From contig CACXBN010000330.1 of assembly GCA_902765885.1 (NCBI GenBank), positions 1 through 5,220 on the forward strand: DNA of 5,220 nt, read 5' to 3'. Shown here in pieces: positions 1-5,220 of the stretch. The stretch comes from an uncultured Ruminococcus sp. (lineage in GTDB: Bacteria > Bacillota > Clostridia > Oscillospirales > CAG-272). The translations under genes were made by a program, and so were the position numbers. Each line of letters begins with the position of its first letter. The stretch's first letter is position 1. Under the pieces are notes generated by a model, which did no database searches, was not told the DNA's origin, and saw only the letters and a list, made by a program, of their open reading frames with translations.

Positions 1-1024
1 AATCACATACGGTATTCTCTTTCATACCTGTATACCTGTCTATGATTTTTTGAAGATTGTCTATAAGCAGCAAATCCTCAGGATTATTGATCTTTACTAT
101 TTGTTTTCTGTTTTCCGTAATAACAGTAATTTCATCAGAACTGTCTTTATTTTTGCTTTCAAATATTTTGAGGTATTCTATGAAATCTTCAGGTGAGCAG
201 TTCTTGAGCAATCTGTAAATAGGTTCAAATACAAGTGATTCGTCTTTTATATCGGTAATTTCACATAATGCATATCTTGACGGATCGTTTTCAGATGCAC
301 CTTCGCTTTTTCTTTTTTTCCAGAATGATTTTGCCGCTGCTAGAGAATGATTGCCGTCACCGACAGCATAAACTATACCATCACTATTTGTTTCATATTT
401 CTCAATCAAAGAATCCAGAGAAGCTGCGTTTGTTCCCGATATAGAATATCCTTTGATATGGCCGCCGTTCATCATAAGCTCAAAGTCATATACGGGATCA
501 AGTCTTGTGGATATTTCTCTGGCTTTTTTATATATTCCTTCATTTTCGTTTGTGAGTATCAAAATGTGAGGAAGTTCAATAACAGCATTTGATCTGATCT
601 TTTCCCTTGCAGGTATTCTTGAGACAACTGTGGCTTCTGTTGGTCTTACTTTTGATTTTGAACAACTGTTATAATCATATTCTTCGAGATCTATTATGCC
701 GATTATTCCATGGCGTATTTTACCGGATGGCAATGTTCTTTCAACATAAACATATCCGTCAATAATCTGAAAATCATTCTCATTAAAAGAATTCATGTTT
801 CGGAATATTTCGTCCGAATGTTCCTTTTCCATATCTGTGCCGAGGAATGCCTCGGGCATAATGTAATCGTATGTAGATCTGTTTTTATCTATAATTTTGA
901 TACATTCTTCCCAGTATTCGACCTCAGAAGTAAACTGGTCACAGGCTATAACAGACCACTTAGACATCCTGTCATGGTCTGACGTAAATTCAGGCAATAA
1001 GATTTTTCCTCTGTTAAATATCAT
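1..1024 (-). CDS. DUF1015 family protein, 3' end missing (runs off left edge)
   Basis: The gene starts at the ATG at 1024 and stays open for 341 codons to the window edge, so its C-terminus is missing; from memory, family members are about 400-430 residues. Family marks I recognise are an N-terminal KWSVIACDQFTS segment followed by YWEE (residues 22-39), a YVYVERTL segment (91-98), an RPTE...RIPAR stretch (127-140) and VGDGNHSLAAAK (221-232), the family's most distinctive motif. No signal peptide or membrane segment is seen, so it is probably cytosolic. The biochemical role of DUF1015 is unknown. In many Clostridia its gene sits beside serA and serC (serine biosynthesis), but here its upstream neighbour is an ABC exporter pair, 19 bases away on the same strand and probably in the same transcript. 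The start is supported by AAAGGAC six bases upstream. The family call is firm; any function is not. Confidence 0.88.
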   Translation of the reverse strand, partial: MIFNRGKILLPEFTSDHDRMSKWSVIACDQFTSEVEYWEECIKIIDKNRSTYDYIMPEAFLGTDMEKEHSDEIFRNMNSFNENDFQIIDGYVYVERTLPSGKIRHGIIGIIDLEEYDYNSCSKSKVRPTEATVVSRIPAREKIRSNAVIELPHILILTNENEGIYKKAREISTRLDPVYDFELMMNGGHIKGYSISGTNAASLDSLIEKYETNSDGIVYAVGDGNHSLAAAKSFWKKRKSEGASENDPSRYALCEITDIKDESLVFEPIYRLLKNCSPEDFIEYLKIFESKNKDSSDEITVITENRKQIVKINNPEDLLLIDNLQKIIDRYTGMKENTVCD

Positions 1025-1030
1025 TTTTTT

Positions 1031-1037
1031 GTCCTTT
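1031..1037 (-). promoter_or_regulatory. Ribosome binding site of the DUF1015 gene
   Basis: On the minus strand AAAGGAC lies six bases before the ATG at 1024, within the 19-base gap after the exporter stop codon. It supports this start. The gap is too short for a terminator or a separate promoter, so the gene probably depends on the exporter transcript. Confidence 0.75.
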
Positions 1038-1043
1038 TATTAA

Positions 1044-2834
1044 TTATTTAAACTGACTTGCATAAAGACTGTAATAAAATCCTTTGAGGATCATAAGCTC
1101 TTCGTGAGTTCCCTGCTCTACTATTTCTCCATGATCTATGACAAGTATGCTATCCGCGTTTTGCACAGTAGACAATCTGTGGGCAATAACGAATGACGTT
1201 TTCCCTTTCATGAGCTCCCTGATGGCATGTTGTACATGTCTTTCCGTATTGGTATCAACATTGCTTGTAGCCTCGTCCAGTATAAGCATATTTGTATCGT
1301 AAAGCATGGCTCTTGCTATAGTTAAAAGCTGTTTTTGACCTTTTGAAATATTTCCGCCGTCTTCTGAGATGATAGTTTCATAACCATTCGGCAGCTGCAT
1401 GATATAATTGTGTATTCTTGCTGCTTTTGCTGCTTTGATAACTTCTTCTTTTGAAGCATTTTCATTTCCGTATGCTATATTAGCATAAACAGTCCCTTCA
1501 AACAGCCATGAATCCTGCAGAACCATTGCAAAATTCTTTCTGAGGCTTTCCATGGTATATTCTCTGTTATCGAGACCATCGACCTGAAGACTGCCGGAAT
1601 TAACATCATAAAACCTCATCAGAAGATTTATAATGGTTGTTTTTCCGGCACCGGTAGGTCCGACAATCGCAACAGTTGATCCGGGCTTTGCAATGAAATT
1701 AATGTTTCTGAGTATAGTTTTCTCAGGAATATATCCGAAAGTTACATCCTTGCTCTCTACATGTCCATCACAATCAGCGAGAGTTACGGCATTGTAAATA
1801 TCTTTTACTTCTTCAGGCTGATCAAGAAGGTTAAATACTCGTTCTGATGCAGCAAGTGCGGAAAAGATCTCATTAATGATATTTGAAATTTCATTGATAG
1901 GACCAGAAAATTTTCTGCTGTACAGAATGAAACTGGATATTTGTTCGAGTCCTACTATTCCATACAGATATAATAATGCTCCTCCCATACCTATTGCAGC
2001 GAGACCGAAGTTGGAAATCATTCCGATAGTCGGTCCCATAGTCATCCCCAGGCTGTCGGCATCTCTGTAGGCTTCAGCAGCATTTTTGTTGATTTCACTG
2101 AATCTCTCGGAAAAAGTACCTTCCTGAGCATATGCCAGAATGGTTTTTTGTCCTGTAAACATTTCCTCGGCAAATCCGTTCATTATTCCATAATTCGCAC
2201 TCCTTTTGGAATACAACGGACGGGTTCTTTTTGACATGAACCTTGTGAAAAGAACAGATACGGGAATCGTAAAAATCATAAACAAAACAAGTGGAGGAGA
2301 GATGATTATCATCATTATAAAGCATCCTGCCACAGTCACAGAACTTGTTAGAATCTGAATAACATCTGTCGACAAACATGTCGTAACCACATCGATATCA
2401 TAACTGACACGGCTTATTATATCACCTGCCTGATTACGGTCAAAAAACCCGACGGGGAGACACATCAGTTTGTCAAATACATCTTTTCTCATGTTTTTTC
2501 CGATGCTTCTTCCTACTCTCGTCATGCTTATCGAGACAATAAAGTTAAGAATATTGGAACCGACATATACAGACAGCATTAATATTGTGAAATGGATGAC
2601 TTTATCCATATCGACCATACCTTTGCCTTTGTTTATGCCTTCTTCTATAACTCCTATGGCACTGCCGGCAAATCTCGGCCCCATTAAATTGCCGAAATTC
2701 GAAAAAATGGCAAGTATCAACAGGACTAATACTATTAATCTATATGTTTTAACATAACCGAGCAGTCTTTTGAGTGTTCCTTTGGCATCTTTAGGTTTCT
2801 GTTTTATAGTGCCACGATCTCTTCTGCCTGTCAT
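1044..2834 (-). CDS. ABC exporter half-transporter, canonical ATPase subunit (BmrD/YheH/TM288-like)
   Basis: This is a 596-residue half-transporter with a transmembrane domain followed by an ATPase domain, the usual size for the family. A basic N-terminal tail (about 1-30) precedes the first membrane helix. Hydrophobic stretches near 32-50, 80-102, 160-180, 181-199, 268-292 and possibly 296-315 fit a six-helix exporter fold. ATPase motifs are the A-loop Tyr368, Walker A GPTGAGKT (392-399), Q-loop Gln440, signature ISKGQ (496-500), Walker B MLILDE (516-521, catalytic Glu521), D-loop SNVD (524-527) and H-loop His552. The signature deviates from LSGGQ (Lys498 for Gly), while Walker B and the His are intact. 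This is the mirror image of the upstream partner, so the pair should form a heterodimer in the cytoplasmic membrane with one consensus ATP site. It starts 6 bases after the partner's stop. The substrate is unknown; drugs, lipids or peptides are all possible for this class. Confidence 0.93.
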   Translation of the reverse strand: MTGRRDRGTIKQKPKDAKGTLKRLLGYVKTYRLIVLVLLILAIFSNFGNLMGPRFAGSAIGVIEEGINKGKGMVDMDKVIHFTILMLSVYVGSNILNFIVSISMTRVGRSIGKNMRKDVFDKLMCLPVGFFDRNQAGDIISRVSYDIDVVTTCLSTDVIQILTSSVTVAGCFIMMIIISPPLVLFMIFTIPVSVLFTRFMSKRTRPLYSKRSANYGIMNGFAEEMFTGQKTILAYAQEGTFSERFSEINKNAAEAYRDADSLGMTMGPTIGMISNFGLAAIGMGGALLYLYGIVGLEQISSFILYSRKFSGPINEISNIINEIFSALAASERVFNLLDQPEEVKDIYNAVTLADCDGHVESKDVTFGYIPEKTILRNINFIAKPGSTVAIVGPTGAGKTTIINLLMRFYDVNSGSLQVDGLDNREYTMESLRKNFAMVLQDSWLFEGTVYANIAYGNENASKEEVIKAAKAARIHNYIMQLPNGYETIISEDGGNISKGQKQLLTIARAMLYDTNMLILDEATSNVDTNTERHVQHAIRELMKGKTSFVIAHRLSTVQNADSILVIDHGEIVEQGTHEELMILKGFYYSLYASQFK

Positions 2835-2840
2835 ATTTCC

Positions 2841-4592
2841 TCACTCCTCAAATGAACCCATTTGAGCTTCAAATGTTTCTTTATAGATTTTGCAGGTATT
2901 GATCAGATCTTCGTGTTTACCAAATCCGATGCAGTGACCATTGTCAAGGACCATGATTTTATCCATTCCCATTATACTCGATATTCTTTGTGCTATCATG
3001 ATCATAGTTGCATCAGGATAATGTTCCTTTATTGCTTTTCTCATGTTTGAATCTGTTTTATAATCAAGCGCCGATGAGCTGTCGTCAAACACCAATATAT
3101 CAGGACGGCCTACAAGAGCTCTTGCAATGAGAAGACGCTGCTTTTGTCCACCGGAAAGATCTGCTCCTTTGATTCCGGCTACATAATCAAGCTGCTGCGG
3201 AATGTTTTTAATAAAATCTGCTGCCATGGAATCTTCAGCTGCTTCCCAAATTCTCTTATCATCAAATTGTCTTCCGAAGGCAATATTTTCCCGAATTGTA
3301 TCATTAAAGATCATATCATTCTGAAAAACAGCCCCTACCATGTTTCTGAGCTCATCTTTTCTGTATGAGAGAACGTTTTTACCGTTTATGTATATTTTCC
3401 CTGAATCTGGCTCATAGAATTTCATCAGCAAATTGATTATAGTAGTTTTACCGCTTCCCGTGGGTCCTATGATACCCAAACTCTCTCCCTTTTTAAGTTC
3501 AAAATCTATGTCATCGAGTGACTTTTCGTGTTCACCTTCATAAAAACCTGATGAGTTCTCGATGGATTCATTATATGAAAAACTGACATGACTGAATTTT
3601 ATATATGACCCGTCATTTATTACATCATCGGTATTTTTCAGATGTTCCTCTGTATCGGTGAGAAGAACCTTATTGATTCTGTCTGCACTTGCACTGGCTT
3701 TGGACATTGTTATGAAGATTCTGTTCATTCCCATAACACCCATGGCAACCATATTAAAGTAAGTCAGGAACGCCAATATTACACCGGGTTTTGCGAGTCC
3801 TTCGTTTACTCTGAGAGCTCCGATCAAGACGACAAGAGACAATCCTATATTGATGGAGAGCTGCATCATTGGCCCGGGAATTGCCATTACTGTCGTTGCT
3901 TTGATATCCTGTTTTGTGAGTTCTTCATTGACGGATGAGAATCTGTTCTTTTCGTATTTTTCCTTGCTTAATGCTTTTACAACTCTGATGCCTGTAATGT
4001 TTTCACGCATCACACGCACCACATTATCAAGTTTTGATTGAACAGCGGTAAAAAGAGGAATTCCTTTTGAAGATACAAAAAAAATTATTGCGATGAGAAC
4101 AGGAAGCATTACAACCATGATCAGTGCGAGTTTTGCATCCATTATCATTGAAACTATCACACCGCCGATCAGCATCATGGGAGCTCTTACACAAAGAGTC
4201 TGAAACTGCTGTACAGACGACTGTACATTATAGCTGTCTGAAGTCATTCGGCTTATGATGCTCGGAAGGCCGAATGAATCAAACTGCTTCCCTGTCAGGT
4301 TTACTGTTTTTTCGAAAAGTCTTTGTCTTATATCATAAGAAATATGATGAGCGTTATTAACCGCACGTCTGTTTGCGGTCACGTTTAAAAATCTGCACAG
4401 AAGCGCTGCAACAAACATCAAAAGTCCCCACAATACAACAGTTTTAATATCTTTGCCGGGGACAACATCATCTATTATATGTTCGAGTATATACGGAAGA
4501 GAAAGTTCGGATAGTGTGGCAAACAGCTTTATGATTATTGCGAGGAAGACATATCTGCCATATTTCATTAAGCTTTGAAATATCAGTTTCAC
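2841..4592 (-). CDS. ABC exporter half-transporter, degenerate-site subunit (BmrC/YheI/TM287-like)
   Basis: This is a 583-residue half-transporter, a normal length, with hydrophobic helices near 13-36, 51-71, 137-151, 154-175, 240-261 and 270-295, then an ATPase domain. Motifs are A-loop Tyr340, Walker A GPTGSGKT (376-383), Q-loop Gln424, a perfect LSGGQ signature (479-483), Walker B ILVFDD (499-504) and D-loop SALD (507-510). Two catalytic positions are altered: Asp504 replaces the Walker B Glu, and Gln535 (IAQR) replaces the H-loop His. Such changes are characteristic of the degenerate subunit of heterodimeric exporters, so they are probably functional rather than signs of decay. Between Tyr340 and the next strand there are about 12 more residues than in the partner. 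The start is a GTG at 4592: upstream in frame there is no ATG before a stop, while the next ATG (codon 8 or so) lacks a binding site and would trim the N-terminus. The binding site for the GTG is weak (AAGAAG, two bases away). First gene of the presumed operon. Confidence 0.92.
   Translation of the reverse strand: MKLIFQSLMKYGRYVFLAIIIKLFATLSELSLPYILEHIIDDVVPGKDIKTVVLWGLLMFVAALLCRFLNVTANRRAVNNAHHISYDIRQRLFEKTVNLTGKQFDSFGLPSIISRMTSDSYNVQSSVQQFQTLCVRAPMMLIGGVIVSMIMDAKLALIMVVMLPVLIAIIFFVSSKGIPLFTAVQSKLDNVVRVMRENITGIRVVKALSKEKYEKNRFSSVNEELTKQDIKATTVMAIPGPMMQLSINIGLSLVVLIGALRVNEGLAKPGVILAFLTYFNMVAMGVMGMNRIFITMSKASASADRINKVLLTDTEEHLKNTDDVINDGSYIKFSHVSFSYNESIENSSGFYEGEHEKSLDDIDFELKKGESLGIIGPTGSGKTTIINLLMKFYEPDSGKIYINGKNVLSYRKDELRNMVGAVFQNDMIFNDTIRENIAFGRQFDDKRIWEAAEDSMAADFIKNIPQQLDYVAGIKGADLSGGQKQRLLIARALVGRPDILVFDDSSSALDYKTDSNMRKAIKEHYPDATMIMIAQRISSIMGMDKIMVLDNGHCIGFGKHEDLINTCKIYKETFEAQMGSFEE
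2844..2849 (-). promoter_or_regulatory. Ribosome binding site of the second exporter gene, inside the end of the first
   Basis: GAGGAG on the minus strand lies nine bases before the ATG at 2834. The same six bases are the last two sense codons (Glu-Glu) of the upstream gene, directly before its TGA. A second GAGGA (2838-2842) overlaps that stop but is only three bases from the ATG. The arrangement suggests translational coupling, which would suit two subunits needed in equal amounts. Confidence 0.75.
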
Positions 4593-4629
4593 TGCTTCTT
4601 TACATCTTTCATATTTTATATTTATTCAT
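4589..4629 (-). other. Two tiny overlapping ORFs in the exporter 5' leader (possible leader peptides)
   Basis: On the minus strand an ATG at 4629 opens a 6-codon frame (MNKYKI) whose TGA overlaps the ATG at 4612 as ATGA. That second ATG opens a 7-codon frame (MKDVKKQ) whose TGA overlaps the exporter GTG start as GTGA. The overlaps are seen directly. Translation is not shown: neither mini-ORF has a good ribosome binding site (only AAAGAA before the first), and short frames with TGA/ATG overlaps arise easily in AT-rich DNA. A translation-coupled leader is the inference. Confidence 0.2.
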
Positions 4630-4630
4630 T
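4617..4630. repeat. 14-base direct repeat, copy 1 (exporter leader)
   Basis: TATATTTATTCATT occurs here and again, identically and in the same orientation, at 4762-4775. This copy falls just downstream of the candidate exporter promoter and about 25 bases before the exporter start. It could be an operator half shared by the two divergent units, or a coincidence of AT-rich sequence. Confidence 0.4.
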
Positions 4631-4645
4631 CAAATTTCTTTAGCA

Positions 4646-4674
4646 ATTATATAATAATAAACAATATATTTCTA
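4646..4674 (-). promoter_or_regulatory. Candidate sigma-A promoter of the exporter/DUF1015 operon
   Basis: On the minus strand TAGAAA (4674-4669, four of six matches to TTGACA) is followed after 17 bases by a perfect TATAAT (4651-4646). Transcription would start near 4639, leaving a leader of roughly 47 bases before the GTG at 4592. The surrounding DNA is very AT-rich, so a chance TATAAT is possible, but the spacing is ideal and no better candidate was found on this strand. Confidence 0.5.
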
Positions 4675-4710
4675 TCATTAAATATAATAAATTTTAAGAT
4701 AAATATACAG

Positions 4711-4736
4711 TTTTGGTCGACATAATAACGACAAAA
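4711..4736. repeat. Imperfect inverted repeat between the divergent promoters
   Basis: TTTTGGTCG (4711-4719) pairs with CGACAAAA (4729-4736) except for one extra G in the left arm, around a 9-base centre. It is the most GC-containing element in this AT-rich spacer and lies between the two candidate -35 boxes. It may be a repressor or activator binding site. It is unlikely to be a terminator, since no gene ends nearby. Confidence 0.35.
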
Positions 4737-4751
4737 ATAAATTCAAAAAGT

Positions 4752-4769
4752 GTATATTTGGTATATTTA
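4752..4769. repeat. Tandem 9-base repeat next to the aspartate kinase -35 box
   Basis: GTATATTTG (4752-4760) is followed immediately by GTATATTTA (4761-4769), eight of nine bases identical. An inverted copy of the 8-base core, AAATATAC, lies at 4701-4708. The array ends five bases before the -35 box and partly overlaps the second 14-base repeat. It could be an upstream binding site or an AT-rich promoter enhancer element. Confidence 0.35.
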
Positions 4770-4775
4770 TTCATT
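4762..4775. repeat. 14-base direct repeat, copy 2 (overlaps aspartate kinase -35 box)
   Basis: This is identical to 4617-4630. Its last two bases are the first two bases of the TTGACT -35 box, so a protein bound here would be expected to affect polymerase binding at the aspartate kinase promoter. Confidence 0.4.
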
Positions 4776-4802
4776 GACTTTAAGATTGTCAGCAAATATA
4801 AT
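4774..4802 (+). promoter_or_regulatory. Strong candidate sigma-A promoter of the aspartate kinase gene
   Basis: TTGACT (4774-4779, five of six consensus matches) and a perfect TATAAT (4797-4802) are separated by exactly 17 bases. Transcription should start near 4809, giving a leader of under 30 bases before the GTG at 4838. That is too short for a lysine riboswitch or a T-box, so any control by amino acids would have to act on the enzyme or on this promoter. Confidence 0.8.
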
Positions 4803-4824
4803 ATCAAATAAGTATTTTTTTACT

Positions 4825-4828
4825 GAGG
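4825..4828 (+). promoter_or_regulatory. Ribosome binding site of the aspartate kinase gene
   Basis: GAGG lies nine bases before the GTG at 4838. Together with the in-frame TAA at 4835-4837, directly before the GTG, it fixes the start at this non-ATG codon. Confidence 0.75.
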
Positions 4829-4837
4829 TTTGGATAA

Positions 4838-5220
4838 GTGAACAAGTTTGCGGATGATATAAAAGTAGTTAAATTCGGTGGAAGCTCTCTTGCAGATGCT
4901 GAGCATTTTTCCAAGGTTAAATATATAATCGAAAAAGATCCAAAAAGAAAATATGTGATCCCTTCAGCGCCTGGAAGAAGATTTGATAAAGACGAAAAAG
5001 TTACGGATCTTCTGTATGAATGTTATTCCAACGCAGAATCAATCGGAAATATAGATGAAATATTTCAAAAGGTGATATCAAGATATGAATCCATACTTCA
5101 GGACCTGAAACTGGATCTTGATCTTACCGAAGAATTTCAGCATATAAAATGGTCTATTCTTCACCATGCAGGCAGAGATTATGCAGCAAGCCGCGGTGAG
5201 TACTTAAACGGATTGATCCT
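4838..5220 (+). CDS. Aspartate kinase, N-terminal part (runs off right edge)
   Basis: The enzyme phosphorylates L-aspartate with ATP to give 4-phospho-L-aspartate, the first step towards diaminopimelate, lysine, threonine and methionine; it is cytosolic. About 127 codons are present. The amino-acid kinase signature VKFGGSSLA is at residues 11-19, followed by VIPSAPGRR (40-48) and RDYAASRGEYLNG (113-125), a conserved aspartokinase segment near the substrate site. The SAPG form, with KVTDLLY soon after, resembles the YclM/ThrD-like aspartokinases of Firmicutes rather than the short LysC/DapG type. That subclass usually has about 440-455 residues with C-terminal ACT domains for feedback inhibition, all beyond the window. 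The start is GTG: an in-frame stop immediately precedes it, no ATG follows in frame in the visible part, and the kinase motif begins at residue 11. It is transcribed divergently from the exporter operon. The function is near certain; lysC or thrD would be arbitrary symbols. Confidence 0.93.
   Translation, partial: MNKFADDIKVVKFGGSSLADAEHFSKVKYIIEKDPKRKYVIPSAPGRRFDKDEKVTDLLYECYSNAESIGNIDEIFQKVISRYESILQDLKLDLDLTEEFQHIKWSILHHAGRDYAASRGEYLNGLI

Noticed and set aside
347..982. Plus-strand open frames of 81 and 90 codons (347-592 and 710-982)
   Set aside because: They lie antisense to the well-supported DUF1015 coding frame, their translations resemble no known family, and they lack ribosome binding context.
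1025..1043. Terminator between exporter and DUF1015 genes
   Set aside because: The gap is only 19 bases, has no stem-forming sequence and contains the ribosome binding site of the next gene.
2988..3083. Reading the Asp504 and Gln535 changes as evidence of a decaying exporter pseudogene
   Set aside because: The frame is full length, the other motifs are intact, and the partner has the complementary changes expected of a functional heterodimer.
1876..4041. Several 60-98 codon frames overlapping the two exporter genes on either strand
   Set aside because: They are shadows of the exporter frames: the long frames carry complete, ordered ABC motifs, while these give no recognisable domain.
4641..4700. 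Replication origin or attachment site suggested by the AT-rich stretch
   Set aside because: No DnaA-box-like sites, iterons, tRNA end or integrase gene are present; AT-richness is normal for a divergent promoter region in a low-GC genome.
4593..4837. Lysine riboswitch or T-box upstream of aspartate kinase
   Set aside because: No T-box-like TGGNACC element, no GC-bearing stem set and no terminator hairpin with a T-run was seen; the region is too AT-rich and the promoter too close to the gene.

Overview
This window looks like chromosome from a low-GC Firmicute, most likely a member of the Clostridia. The grounds are the AT-rich composition, AAAGGA/GAGG-type ribosome binding sites, sigma-A-like promoters, and clostridial-looking protein families (a DUF1015 protein, a YheI/YheH-type ABC exporter pair and a YclM/ThrD-like aspartate kinase). 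The genus cannot be fixed from the sequence alone.

Layout. Three genes read leftward on the minus strand and look like one operon. In transcription order they are an ABC exporter half-transporter with a degenerate ATPase site (4592 to 2841), its canonical partner (2834 to 1044, after a 6-base gap), and a DUF1015-family protein of unknown function (from 1024 leftward, after a 19-base gap) that runs off the left edge. A 245-base AT-rich divergent intergenic region (4593-4837) follows. It holds a good candidate promoter facing each way, a 14-base exact direct repeat placed near both transcription units, an inverted repeat and a short tandem repeat. From 4838 an aspartate kinase gene reads rightward and leaves the window after about 127 codons.

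How the genes work together. The two half-transporters have complementary defects. The first has Asp for the catalytic Glu and Gln for the H-loop His but an intact LSGGQ. The second has intact Walker B and His but ISKGQ in place of LSGGQ. Together they make one working and one degenerate ATP site, as in the TM287/288, BmrCD and LmrCD class of heterodimeric exporters. The exported substrate cannot be read from the sequence. The DUF1015 protein is probably co-transcribed with the exporter, but a functional link is unproven. Aspartate kinase opens the lysine/threonine/methionine/diaminopimelate pathway and is a separate, divergently transcribed unit. Its predicted 5' leader is under 30 bases, too short for a lysine riboswitch or T-box.

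No RNA gene, mobile element, CRISPR array or convincing terminator was seen. The window is mostly ordinary metabolic and transport sequence. The most interesting part is the divergent control region, including a chain of two tiny overlapping ORFs just before the exporter start.
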